Positions 46,320 to 56,999 of a stretch of DNA of 64,000 nucleotides are shown here, one piece after another. Source of the DNA: Tupaia tana (Eukaryota > Chordata > Mammalia > Scandentia > Tupaiidae); NCBI GenBank assembly GCA_026018925.1, contig JAKSZU010000004.1:37033233-37097232 (forward strand), written 5' to 3'. Position 1 is the stretch's first letter, and the number at the start of each line of letters is the position of its first letter. The notes below the pieces were generated by a model, which saw only the letters and a program-made list of their open reading frames with translations, ran no database searches and was not told the DNA's origin. The translations under genes were made by a program, and so were the position numbers.

Positions 46320-46369
46320 GAGGTCCCCAGCTACTAGTCAGCCTCCTGTCTCCAGAGTGAACCCACAAG
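46320..46369 (+). CDS. PDE4B: PDE4B coding exon, LR1 linker
   Basis: A 50-bp exon with acceptor TCTGTCTCCACAG and donor CAAG|GTAGGC. G completes the Lys codon, then 16 codons read RSPATSQPPVSRVNPQ, and the last G starts the next codon, expected to be Glu of EESYQKL at the start of UCR2. This is linker LR1, which joins UCR1 to UCR2 in long isoforms and is the least conserved part of the regulatory region. The fourth residue is Thr where I recall Ala in human PDE4B. The next exon (113 bp, UCR2) was searched for by eye in the following 17.6 kb and not found. Confidence 0.95.
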
Positions 46370-46374
46370 GTAGG

Positions 46375-47400
46375 CCATGCCATGAGTTCTAGCTCGATGT
46401 TTCAGAATGACAAATGTGCTCTGATTCAGAAACTTTTTGAGAATAATAACATTGGCTTGTGTGTTGTGGCCCTCAGCATGTCTCCTGGTGACTTTTTTGC
46501 AAAAGGGTTCTGGAGCTTTACTTCACCTGATGTGAAGCCCAGTTAAAAACTGAATGGATTAATTCACCCATTGTATGCCCAGCTTTCAAAATGTGAGGAA
46601 CGTGTGGCAATGCCACTTCCCAGAAGAGGAGCAGGCGCAAGCTGTGTGGATAGTGCAACTTGACCTCAGCTGCTGGCCCCAGTGAAGTCCAGGAGAGCTA
46701 GCCTCAAAGACCCCTAGGTGCCCCACATTAGCCTGAGGGCCCCCAGGGTGTGTTAGTGGTTTTCCTTTTCACGTCAGTTACAGATCCCACTTGAATCCAC
46801 ATCCTTTCCGGGTGTGAAACCAAAGGCTTCTTCCAGGTCACAGTTCATTTCTTTTGGAGATGGTCCAAATTTGTTCCTCAAAGGTATTTTTTTAAAGAAC
46901 CTAATCTCACATCTTCAGGTACTGGGTCTCTGCTTTTCGCATGTTGAGAGCTACAGAGAGGGAGGGCCCACCTTGAAAGACCACCAAGATGCGAAACATA
47001 GATTCTTCTTGTCATAAAATATAGCCAGTTATATTCACTTTTTGAAGTTCAAATGGAGTCTTTTCTTTTTCTTTTTTTCCCTCCTTGCGTGTGTCCCCAC
47101 CACTGTAGTAGTGGATTTGAGAAAAACCACAGGATAAACAATTAAGATGAATGGATCCCGAGATCACCTCACACCTCACATCACCTCATACACTTCTGTT
47201 TCCAGCCGCACCACTCCCTTCACCTTCGCCTTCCAATCCTCCTTGCATGGTGTGTTCTCTCACTAGTATTTTGACCATAAATATAATGAAAGTATTAAAG
47301 AAAAACAATTTCTAAAACAAAAAAACGAAGGCAAAAGCAGCAGCAACTATTGGCTCATTGGTTTCTGAAGTATTTATGACACATGCTTTTAAAAATATGT
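46375..47400. other. Intron sequence after the LR1 exon
   Basis: No recognised repeat; the ORF at 46814-47017 is short and featureless. Confidence 0.45.
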
Positions 47401-47407
47401 GTATGAG

Positions 47408-47670
47408 GGAACCAGCAGTTAGTGTAATGGCTATGTTGCTGGACTCCCATGTAGTCGACCGTGGTTCAAGTCCTGGACCCGGTGGCTTAAAACTCACGCT
47501 GGGCGCGTGTGCGTGCGTGCTCAAGATCCCGAGAGGAGAATGGAGGAGAAGGGATGCGGTGTGGCCAGGGTGATTTCTCGCTTTCTATCTCTCTGTCTCT
47601 CTCTGTCTGTCTGGTGAGTGCACGCGCCCTATAGCGAAAACCTCTCCAAAAAAAAATAAGTTAAAAAAAA
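47408..47670 (+). repeat. Young tRNA-derived SINE
   Basis: GGAACCAGCAGTTAGTG TAATGG head, GGCGCGTGTGCGTGCGTG, a small deletion of the CCCCCTGGGG block, GCGCCCTATAGCGAAAACC. Duplication ATGTGTATGAG at 47397-47407 and 47671-47681. Confidence 0.94.
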
Positions 47671-47689
47671 ATGTGTATGAGAGAAAGAT

Positions 47690-48915
47690 TAGAATAAGGA
47701 TAAAAATGAAAGAAAGATACTAAGCAAAGGTGAGTGTACTCTAGAGTTCTATGTCACAAAATACGAACGAACAGTTCTCTACCGACTTCAAAAACCTGGT
47801 GTGCTGAGTGTACTATTTCCCTTAGAATTTTTATAGAAAGAAAGTAGAGTGCTTGAAGGTATAACTAGTGTTACGCACTTAGAGATCAAAGGAGGTGGTT
47901 TTTGGAACTCCTCTCCTTTCTCCTGTTGGCCTACCAGTGAGATATTGTGGTTTGCATTTTTGTTAGTACATTTACTAAGATGCTTTAGACATCAGGTTGA
48001 ATATTTGTAGACTATGTTTTCCTTTTCTTGTAATAAATACTGACAAACATTAGGAGAATATGTGATAGTTATGATTCTATAAATGAGCTCATTAGCCAAA
48101 AGATGCTATTGGAAAGATCATTTTGTGATTATTGGCACCGTAACTACGGCTTGGCAACTAGAGATTCTTTTGCTAAATTCCTTTAAAAACAATGGAGCAA
48201 AGAAATGACAATACCACTTAGGCAATTTGTTTTTGTCTGTCTTTGTGGCACACTTCAGAAATCCTGGCTTTTCAACGGGCAGAGAATGTAGTGATACCAA
48301 TTATTACGTGATTATAGGTTTCAAAAATCTTAACGTCTAACCGCAGGCAGAAAAGGAAGGAGGAGACACATCCCGTGTTTTGTTCTTATTATCAGCTTAA
48401 ATAAGTCAGGCAGATTTTTCCTGTTATTTTAATATTTATCAGCATATGACAAAGAGGTGTGTTTAAATAGAAACTTGAAAGGGGAATAAAAAATAAGTGG
48501 ATCAGAGCAAACAGAATTGAGAACTGGAGTTTTGCTTTAAAAATGTGATTTTTTCAGGAGACTAATATCAGGTTTTCAGTTATCAGTACTGAAGTTGAAT
48601 TCATGGATTTCAGTTGAAATCTAAGTTAAAAGGACGTGAAAACTACAGTAATCTAAACAGACTTAGCAACGATCCAGTCTGATATAAAAGCCTGACTGAT
48701 TTAGATAACTATATTCTCATATAGAAGCAAGTTAGAGAGAGAGAGAGAGAGAGAACCAAGTCTGAAAAGACTTTTAAAAACATGTATAAATGGAAAAAAA
48801 AATGCAATTCATTTTAAAGATTGATTATCAGAAACCATGGTTAAATCGGTCCATTTACTTTTACAAATTGATCATTAACTGAAATAGTCAATGGGAAAAA
48901 TCAAAGGATTTCTTG
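47690..48915. other. Intron sequence without recognised repeat
   Basis: A/T-rich; includes a (GA)n run at about 48733-48753. Confidence 0.5.
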
Positions 48916-48929
48916 GTCTGAAATACCTT

Positions 48930-49189
48930 TTTTTTTTTTTTTTTTCTTTGAGAGGTTTTGCTACAGGGCACATGTGCTCGCCAGAAAGACAGAGAGAGAC
49001 AGAAAGCAAGAAATCACCCCCCAGGGGTGATGGCCACACCTCAATTCCTTCTCCTCCCTCCTCTTCTCGGGATCTTGGGCATGCACACACACGCACCTGG
49101 CATGAGTTTAAGCCACTGGGTCCGGGACTCAAACTGTGGTCGACTACATGGGAATCCAGAGACACAGCCATTACACTAACTGCTGGTCC
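48930..49189 (-). repeat. Young tRNA-derived SINE, reverse
   Basis: Poly-T, GAGAGGTTTTGCTACAGGGC, CCAGGGGTGATGGCC, TAACTGCTGGTCC. Duplication CTGAAATACCTT before and after (48918, 49190). Confidence 0.94.
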
Positions 49190-49630
49190 CTGAAATACCT
49201 TTCCTCTGATCATTGAATCAAGATTTTTCTCAGCTCTCATGGCTCAATACATACAAAGTTCTGTCCTTTGCTAGGACATTTTAAATTTTTATTTGGCATA
49301 ATTGCTCCCTTTTTCATGCTATGGAAACAGAATATAATGGTTTTCACATCTTGAAATCCTTCTTTAATGGAGCTCAACCTCCTGAAGGAAAGATTATATC
49401 ATATAGACCTCTCCAACATTGTGATGCCTTAGCGTAATTAGGTTCACAACTTACAAACACAGTGAGCATTAAATTGACCAAGAATACTACATAAAACCTG
49501 GGGATCATTGCCTGAATAAAAATGCTTATAAAATTTAATATTAATCATGAACTAGTACTTACATCTTTCTGGTTATGAAAAATATTCAATTGTTTTTTTT
49601 TTTTTTTTTACTTTTAAAAATCAGCTATTG

Positions 49631-49912
49631 TGGGACCAGCAGTTAGCGTAATGGCTATGTCGCTGGACTCCCACGTAGTCGACCGCGGTTCGAGTCCCGG
49701 ACCCGGTGGCTTAAAACTCACATCGGGCGCATGTGCGTGCGTGCCCAAGATCCCAAGAGGAGAATGGAGGAGAAGGGATTGCAGCATGACCATCCCCCCT
49801 GGGGGGTGATTTCTCGCTTTCTGTCTCTCTGTCTCTCTCTGTCTGTCTGGCGAGCACACACGCCCTATAGCAAAAAAAAACCTCTCCAAAAATAATAAAT
49901 AAATAAATAAAA
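49631..49912 (+). repeat. Best-preserved tRNA-derived SINE
   Basis: Head GGGACCAGCAGTTAGCG TAATGG, intact B box GGTTCGAGTCC inside CGCGGTTCGAGTCCCGGACC, CCCCCCTGGGGGG, (AAAT)n tail. Duplication CAG(C/T)TATTG. Best single model for the family. Confidence 0.95.
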
Positions 49913-49936
49913 CAGTTATTGCATTGAAATGAAAAG

Positions 49937-50128
49937 AGGCTTGAGGACTGGCCTCATAGTCTTTTGGTTAAAGGTGCCAGATCCCACTGCTAACCACGAT
50001 ATGAGTCTCAGCCCTATCGACTTGAAAAATACACTAGATGCATGTGTGTGCATGCCCAAAATCCCAACAGGATGGAGAAAAAGAGGAGAATGAATTGTGG
50101 TGTTACCCTGTCCCTTTGTAGGGTGTTT

Positions 50129-50164
<36 letters not shown>

Positions 50165-50335
50165 TCTGTCTCCCTAACCTACAGGATGGTGAAATGAGGA
50201 TCAGGGTTAGCAACATGACCACACCTTACTGGGGAGTGCTTTCTCTCTCTCTCTCTCTCTGTCTCTTTGGCTCTCTTTGGTGAATACCTGTGCCCTCTGG
50301 TAATTAATAAATAAATAAATATATAGAGAGAGAGA
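49937..50335 (+). repeat. Old SINE with two body copies
   Basis: One tRNA-like head (GAGGACTGGCCTCATAG) is followed by a body ending in (TC)n at about 50130-50166, then a second body end (CATGACCACACC, TGGGGAGTGC, TC tract, GTGCCCTCTGG) and an (AAAT)n tail. Confidence 0.6.
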
Positions 50336-50797
50336 AGTTTGAAATACTTTCTGTAATTACTTATGTTAGTGTATTAACATAAGTTAATAACAAAAATAAT
50401 CTAAGCTGGCGTTTGCACTTTGATAGGAAAGTCAAAGTAATGGAGAACTTTAAACCCAGAAAGAACAGTGTAGAAGCCATAGCCTCTCAGGCTGAGGCAA
50501 AAGCTGCAGTAAATTCTCCTAGGAGTGCTGAAAATGCTAATGCTGTGGAGTTTAATGGGCATCTCAATTTGTGTCACATATTGTTTTTTTCACCAGCATA
50601 AATTCCAGGTTTTTTCTACATGGTGCTCAAGAATTGAAACAGAAAAAAGAAAGGGGGAAAAAATAGGAAAAAGAAAACTCTAAGACACGGCAGGAACTTG
50701 AATTCTGTCATCTGTATGTATTTAAAATAGAAAATTAAAGTACTTCTCAGAATTTTGGGCCCCAGAATTATTTTCAATAGAAAAACATCAGATAAGT

Positions 50798-51048
50798 GGG
50801 ACCAGCAGATGGTGTAATGGTTACATTGCTGGACTCCCATGTAGTCAACAGTGGTTTGAGTCCCGAACCCAGTGGCTTAAAATTCATGCCAGGCACGTGT
50901 CCATGTATGCCCAAAATCTCGAGAGAAGAATGGAAGAGAACGGGTTGAAGCATGGCCATTCCCCTGGGGGGTGATTTCTGTTTTCTGTCTCTCTGTCTCT
51001 GTTTGTCCAGCGAGGGCACATACCCAATAGCAAAAATCTCTCTAAAGA
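50798..51048 (+). repeat. tRNA-derived SINE with giant purine tail
   Basis: Head GGGACCAGCAGATGGTG TAATGG, CCCCTGGGGGG, ACCCAATAGCAAAAATC. The tail runs into the microsatellite at 51049, and the flanking near-duplication (AAAACATCAGA and AAGACATCTGA) lies beyond it. Confidence 0.9.
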
Positions 51049-51054
51049 AAAAAA

Positions 51055-51106
<52 letters not shown>

Positions 51107-51272
51107 AGGAAAGAGAGAAAGAAAGAGAGAGAAAGGAAGAAAAGAAGGAAGGAAGGAAGGAAGGAAGGAAGGAAGGAAGGAAGGGAGGAGGGGAGGGAGG
51201 AAGGAAGGAGGAAGGAAGTGAGGGAAGGAGGGAGGAAGGAAGGAAGGAAGAAAGAAAAGAGAAAAAGGAAGA
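51049..51272 (+). repeat. (AAAG)n/(GGAA)n microsatellite
   Basis: About 220 bp of pure purine on this strand, AAAG units first and then GGAA/GGGA units. Gives spurious Lys/Arg/Glu- or Phe/Leu/Ser-rich ORFs. Confidence 0.95.
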
Positions 51273-51274
51273 CA

Positions 51275-52815
51275 TCTGAAAATTGAGGAAAATCAGTGAG
51301 CCTGTGTGAGAGTGTGTCTGTGTGGTAGCTGTTCCACATTTTCTACCCCTTGGCACCCTTTCTTGCATGCCTTTTAATAGAGATTATCATTATGTCATGA
51401 AACTTAAAATTTTCTGAAAAGATAAATGATCAAGTATTCACTGACTGTACAAAGTGATTCTTTGGTTTACAAAGGGATTAGAGAAGCATTTCCTTTTAAT
51501 AGTCAGGGGCTCTGCGTCATATAAATGTGATTTGATTTATAATAATATATACAATACTTTAGTAGCTAAATTGATGTGTAAGGTGGGATATTCTCTACTA
51601 ATTTACTTGTTTAGAACCTACCAATAAACACATTAAGCGGAAACATCACCACATGTAACAGATGAGATGCTATGGAGAACAACCCAACAGTCTGTGGATC
51701 ATTGAAAATGACAGCAAACCACGTCACCAGAATGACTAGAGGACACCCTTGAGCACTGCAGGCCAGACTGCTGCAGACACAAAGTCTACCCCAGCCTGCA
51801 GATCTACAGCCTTGGTTTACGGTGGTTTTCAACACCAGTCAATTAAAATGCATTTCAAGAGAAGACTGTGTTCAGAGAAATAGAATGAGGTAGTACGGGG
51901 TTTTCCAGTAAAGTCTGAAATAGGTTGGTCTAAGTGAGAAACAGACTTAATTAAGATTTTCCAGTACTCACAGCAATCCATTTCTTCTAATATGTGTCCA
52001 AGACATTTTGGGGGAAGAAATAACTTTTTTCTTACCAGTTGATAAAGCAAAAGAGGCTTTCTCCTAGGAAGCCTGTTTCTCCATGTGAGTTCCTCCCAAG
52101 TCTTTATCTGTGACTGTTTTCCTGGAGGTTCCTGTGGGTGTACCAGTGCAGGGTTGAACAAGGGGCTCAATGAGTTACCTTTGATTCTAAGGAATTCAGA
52201 AAGTTGTGGTATTGGTTCAGTTCTCATTCTATGCCAGAGCTTCCAGGCCTGGGCTTAGGAAGGGACCATGGGTTCAGGTAAAGAACGCTAAGAGCCACAG
52301 TGATGGCCTGCAAGCTGATATATGTCAGATGACTGGAAATGAAGTCCAGCATAAGCTGAACCTTTGCTTGGTTTCTGCGTTGAGCAAGAAGTGTCATGCA
52401 GGATTACAACACTTATGGGCAAATAGGAATAAAATCAATCTTGTTACCAAAGGCTGTGACCACTCACGATAAAGGAGGACGTGACAAAGGGGAAGAAGGA
52501 GAAAGAAAAAAAAGAAAGAAAATTTAAAAATGTATAAATATCAGACTATGCTTTTTGTTTTCAGTGTTCTGAATGCTGGCAGCCTCCATTATTGGGATAA
52601 TCACCTTCATTACTCATCTAAGAGTTTAGGCAGCCTGCGTACAAAATGACAGCCTACATACAAATGCATGAAAAAAGAATAATTCTGAGAATAATTCCCC
52701 AAACGATTGTTTTGTAAGAATTGCTTTGGTCTAAAATAGCCTTTCTGTGAAAGTTTACCCCAGAGCATCAACATGGAGCTATTTATATTGATTTGCAATT
52801 ATTTCATATGTATCT
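51275..52815. other. Intron sequence without recognised repeat
   Basis: ORFs at 51829-52227 (minus, 132 codons) and 52206-52472 have no recognisable domain or splice context. Confidence 0.45.
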
Positions 52816-52819
52816 AAAA

Positions 52820-53600
52820 TTAAATTTGGGTAGGCTGGAGAGACATTAACAAGCCAGCTACCGAGTGAATAGTTAAGAAGTTACCCTTGAACGAGCCTTG
52901 CCAAAAACAACACCCTGTTTATTAATGGCTATCTCGTTAGTTAAAAATTAGTCTTTAAATTTATCATGTATGTTTCATCCTATTAAATAGAACCGAGACC
53001 TATAGCTCCTAGCTTTTCACTAGCTGCTTAAAGAGCCGAATCCGTTCCGTGTTCACTCCACTTCATGTTTTCGTACTGCTGAGAAACACCATCCACCCAA
53101 CCCCCCCTGAAAGTTGGAATCATGCATGTTAGTAAGTATTTCAGTTATGCTATTGACGTCAATGGAGTCATTAAATAGATTGCTGGCCCTCCCAGAGGCA
53201 AATCACTGCCAGGGACCTAGATACAGACACGTTTTTTACAAAGACAACCATCAGGTTTTGCTATAGCAATAAGCCAGAAAAAGGAAAAAGTTTATATTGT
53301 AGCAAACCTATCTCCAAACACAGTTTCTTTCTTTCTTTTGCATTTTAGTTCCGGCCTTTCTTTCTCTTTGGTTACAGTAGACTCAGGCAGATACCCAGAA
53401 ATTGTTACGTGCATGTTTTGTGTGTGAAAACATCTCCTGTAATTGAGACCATGAAGGGAGGTACCCCACTCTTACAAATAAGCCTCACCTTTTATTTTAC
53501 ACACCCCATCTTGATGTTTATGTGGGGGCATAAATTATTTCGGCAAATCACTATTGTCTGACAGTAAGGCTGTGTTTGATAGGGAGTTCCTTGAATAAAC
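52820..53600. other. Repeat-poor block with a CRE, candidate regulatory
   Basis: No repeat recognised. It carries TGACGTCA at 53154. Candidate enhancer or intronic promoter region. Confidence 0.4.
53154..53161. promoter_or_regulatory. Palindromic cAMP response element TGACGTCA
   Basis: A full consensus CRE in the intron where short PDE4B transcripts are expected to start. Short PDE4 forms are known to be cAMP-induced. One 8-mer by itself is weak evidence. Confidence 0.45.
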
Positions 53601-53608
53601 ACTTTCTT

Positions 53609-53611
<3 letters not shown>

Positions 53612-53689
<78 letters not shown>

Positions 53690-53693
53690 CGCA
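53612..53693 (+). repeat. Compound (CA)n(GA)n(CAGA)n microsatellite
   Basis: CA units, ATACACACAGAG link, about 15 GA units, then GACAGACAGAC. Source of an unreal 164-codon ORF. Confidence 0.95.
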
Positions 53694-53699
53694 CACTCT

Positions 53700-54236
53700 C
53701 GTCTGTTCTGCTGTCTCTGGTGGCTTGCAGCTGCAGCTCCTCTCTATGAATCGACCTTTATGCTGCTGGCCCTGTACTGCGTGGGGCACCAGGGCCCTAA
53801 GCTAAGGGTGGAGGAGGGGACTGGGAAGAAGATTCACTTCTCTGAGCTGCCTCAGCTGCAGGCTCCCTCAGGGGCTGTCCACGTGCCTCTGTCCTCCCAA
53901 ACCCCAGCAGCTGCCTGCCTCAAGCCTGGTCTTGCAGCTCCCAGGCGTGTCAGAGGGAGAGCCCTTCAGGAAGCATCTGCCTCTTGCTGTGTATTCTTGA
54001 CAGCTCTATTTACCTGGATAGCCCCAGGAATCAGAGCCAAAGATTCCCCTCACACCTGGACTCTGCTACCTCCCAGGCTCAGAGTTAGGGAGCCATCTTG
54101 AGCAGACAGATCATGTCAAATCTGGTTGTCAGAATCCACCACCACATTGCCTCTAGAACTCATTTCCCTCTTTAGTCTCTGTCCCTTTGCTCTCTGAAGC
54201 CGGGCCCCTTTGCTGCTTTTTAGAAAGTGTGTATAT
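53700..54236. other. GC-rich non-repeat intron
   Basis: Rich in CTG/CAG words, few CpG; ORF 53607-54101 starts in the microsatellite and has no splice support. Confidence 0.4.
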
Positions 54237-54239
54237 AGG

Positions 54240-54325
54240 GGCCAGCAGGCGGTGTGGTGGTTAAGGGCGCTGGACTCCCACACGACTGACTGTGGTTCGA
54301 GTCCCAGACCTGGCTTGCTTTCTCA

Positions 54326-54379
<54 letters not shown>

Positions 54380-54433
54380 CTGTCCCCCTCTGGTCAAGTT
54401 AAAATAAGTAAATAAAGTTTAAAAAAAAAAAAA
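54240..54433 (+). repeat. Short SINE subfamily with (TC)n
   Basis: GGGGCCAGCAGGCGGTGTGG head, GGTTCGAGTCCCAGACC, direct switch to TGGCTTGCTTTCTCAC, (TC)n at 54330-54376, CTCTGGTCAAGTTAAAATAAG tail and poly-A. Model for the subfamily. Confidence 0.88.
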
Positions 54434-54574
54434 GGAAAAGAAAAGAAAGGAACTTACTTCAAAAATTAAAAAAAAGAAAATGTGCATATAAATGCCAGAA
54501 ACCCGGCCACCTTTGGTAACCTCCTTCAGTTCATCTGGAGATGGAGAGGAGGAGGGACCTTGTGGATCTGGACA

Positions 54575-55420
54575 CCCAGATTCACCCACATCCCCCACTC
54601 TGACCACAGCTACAGTTTCTTTCCTGGATTCCTGGCTTTGAGAGGCAGCTTTACCATCTGCACTCTCGATCGTCTCTTCCCTACCACAGCTGGGTCTTTC
54701 AGTCCTTTCTGTAATCTCTCCCCCCTTGTTCAGTGCTTCATGCACCCTGTACCTAAACCATTATGGTGACCTTCCAGCTTCATTTATTGTCCTCAGTTTG
54801 TCCCCACGCCCATCCAGCTTCCACTCTGGTACTAGAATTATTCTTCCGAAACTCAGTCTATGATTTGACTGTGCCTTGCTTTCCACATAAGATCCGAACT
54901 TCTTACAGGCGTGCAAAGGCCTCCCGAATTTTATCCCAGCTCCTCTATCTTCATGCCCCTCGTGCCGCCATCCCCAGCTGATAGCTGAGGCTCCCTGAAT
55001 GTGCTGTCCCTGAAACATGCCAAGATCTTCTCTCCTCCCTGCCTTCGTACGTGCTGTTCCCTCCTGGGTTGCCCTTTCCCAAAAATATCATTCACGCATT
55101 TAGCTCAGGGATTTTCTTACACTGTCACTGTAAGCAAATTCATCATAGTCTTTGATCCATGGGTTGTAGAGTCAGCATTTAAATAAATACATAGTCTTAA
55201 TCCAGGGCCTGGTATGTAGTATGTGCTTGGGAAACATTATTTCCATTCCTTTACCCATTTTCATCTGGAAAGTGGCTTATTCATCTTTCAAGACTCAGTT
55301 TATATGCCATCTTGTGGATGTGCCCCCTACCACCCACCCCAAGTTACTCTCAATTATATCTCAAAATCTCAACTGTTGTACTCACTATATTCACTATATT
55401 GTGTCGTAGTAATTTTCTCC
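54575..55420 (+). repeat. L2 LINE fragment
   Basis: AAGATCCGAACTTCTTACAGG, GCAAAGGCCTCCCGAATTTT, GTACGTGCTGTTCCCTCC, TTTAGCTCAGGG and ACTCAGTTTATATGCCATC follow L2 order. ORFs inside are remnants. Confidence 0.65.
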
Positions 55421-55424
55421 TTTT

Positions 55425-55573
55425 TTTTATTTTTTGAGAGAGATTTATTTATTTATTTTTGCTTTAGGGTGCATGCGCTTGCCCGAGAGACCAAGAGGAA
55501 GAAAGTGAGAAAATCACCCCCCAGGGGTGATGTCAAACTCTTCTCCTCTACTCTCCTCTTGGGATTTTGGATG

Positions 55574-55608
<35 letters not shown>

Positions 55609-55667
55609 CTGGTGTGAGTTTCATGTGGGAGTCCAGCCCCTCAACCACCATGCCATCTATTGGCCCC
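55425..55667 (-). repeat. tRNA-derived SINE, reverse, head deletion
   Basis: TTTTTGCTTTAGGGTGCATG, CCCCAGGGGTGATG, (CA)n at 55581-55606; the B-box part is missing between GAGTTT and CATGTGGG. Duplication AATTTTCTCC(T/C)TT at 55411 and 55668. Confidence 0.9.
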
Positions 55668-55732
55668 AATTTTCTCCCTTTCTAAATTAAGAATATCCCA
55701 AGTTCACATACTAATTCTCTCTCTCCTTTTCT

Positions 55733-56022
55733 TAAAAAAATTAAATTTTGCAGAGGGTGCATATGCTCACCGGAGACAGAGTGAGAGAGAAAGTGAGCAA
55801 GCACTTCTCTCCCCCAGTGGGACATAACCATACCACAATCCCTTCTCTGTTCCTCCTTTTTGGGGGATTTGGGGCTTACATGCACTCATGCCCAAAGGGA
55901 TTTGGAACACACATGCATATGTTCCCAGTGTGTTTTTCAAGCTGCCGGGTCTAGGACCAGAACCATGTTGTCAGTCTTGTGGGATCCAGTTGCCTTTAAC
56001 TACCACACCATGGGTTGACCCA
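55733..56022 (-). repeat. tRNA-derived SINE, reverse, internal duplication
   Basis: TTTTGCAGAGGGTGCATATG ... GGGGGATTTGGGGC and again GGGATTTGGAACAC, then GCCGGGTCTAGGACC and an eroded head. Confidence 0.8.
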
Positions 56023-56173
56023 ATTCCCTTTTGTTATATTCCCAGTTTATAACATAAAATCTGAAACATATTAGATGCTCAATGAATGTTCATAGGATGA
56101 CCAACTGCGAATGAATGAATGCCCATAAAAGAATCAGAAAAGACTAGAAGGAACTTGAGGCCCATATTGAACA

Positions 56174-56178
<5 letters not shown>

Positions 56179-56205
<27 letters not shown>

Positions 56206-56441
56206 CGGAGAGATTTGTGTACTCACCGGAGAGACAGAGACAGAGAGACAGAAAGTGAGAAATCAGCCGTAGGGGGCATGGCCATGCTGCACAATCCCTT
56301 CTCCTCCATTCTCCTCTCAGGATTTTGGGCACGCACGCACATGTACCCAGCATGAGTTTCAATTCACTAGGTCTGGGATTTGAACCATGGTCAATTATGT
56401 GGAAGTCCAGCAATGTATCCATTATACCATCTGCTGGTCCC
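56179..56441 (-). repeat. tRNA-derived SINE, reverse
   Basis: Poly-T of about 27, GAGAGACAGAGACAG, CATGGCCATGCTGC, GGGATTTGAACC, CATCTGCTGGTCC. Imperfect duplication around CATATT(G/T)GACATCTTT-like sequence at 56163 and 56443. Confidence 0.9.
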
Positions 56442-56689
56442 TCATATTTGACATCTTTATTGACAATATTTAAAATGTGGAGACAAGGAAGCTAAACATG
56501 ATTACTATGTTATTCTCTCGGCACCTAGCAACATGTCTGACACAAAGTAGGTATGCAAATCGTAAGTTAAATTGAATTGGTCTGGAAGCAATCCTTCAGA
56601 CAGTAACTTCTCTGAAATTCAGTTTTCTAATCTGGAAAATCTTAATATTCTGTGAGGATGAAATGGAAGGCTATTATATACTGGTGATG

Positions 56690-56940
56690 AGTGAAGGTGC
56701 TGGAGCCTAACCGCCTTTTTCAAATTCTAATTCCACCACTACATGGTTTGGGGACAAATGCCTTAACCTCTCTGTGTCCTAATTGCCTCATCTTCTGAAA
56801 AGGATGGAAATTGGACATATGTTGGTTGTAAGGATTACATATATTAACATCTACAAAGCACTTAGAAAATGCCAGTGTTAGTGCTGTTATTACTAGTGTT
56901 ATGTAACCTGCCTCACGTAGCACTTAGCACATAGTCAGGG
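56690..56940 (+). repeat. MIR SINE
   Basis: TGCTGGAGCCTAACCGCC, CCACCACTACATGG, AATGCCTTAACCTCTCTGTG, GGATTACATATATTAACATC, AAGCACTTAG. Confidence 0.8.
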
Positions 56941-56999
56941 GCCAACATGTGGTAGCTAAATGCCCAGGCCCCCAAGTATCACAGGGCAGTAAAACAAAT

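Noticed and set aside
49631-49705. Functional tRNA gene
   Set aside because: The head has tRNA-like A and B boxes but does not fold as a full cloverleaf by eye, and it is one of about 45 dispersed copies with a SINE body.
50884-51339. Phe/Leu/Ser-rich and Lys/Glu-rich ORFs of 89-151 codons
   Set aside because: Translations of the purine microsatellite and a SINE.
53607-54101. 164-codon ORF, the longest in the window
   Set aside because: It starts inside a CA/GA microsatellite, has no homology I recognise, no splice sites and no promoter support.
54575-55420. Possible small genes from ORFs in both frames
   Set aside because: The stretch follows L2 order and is repeat-derived.
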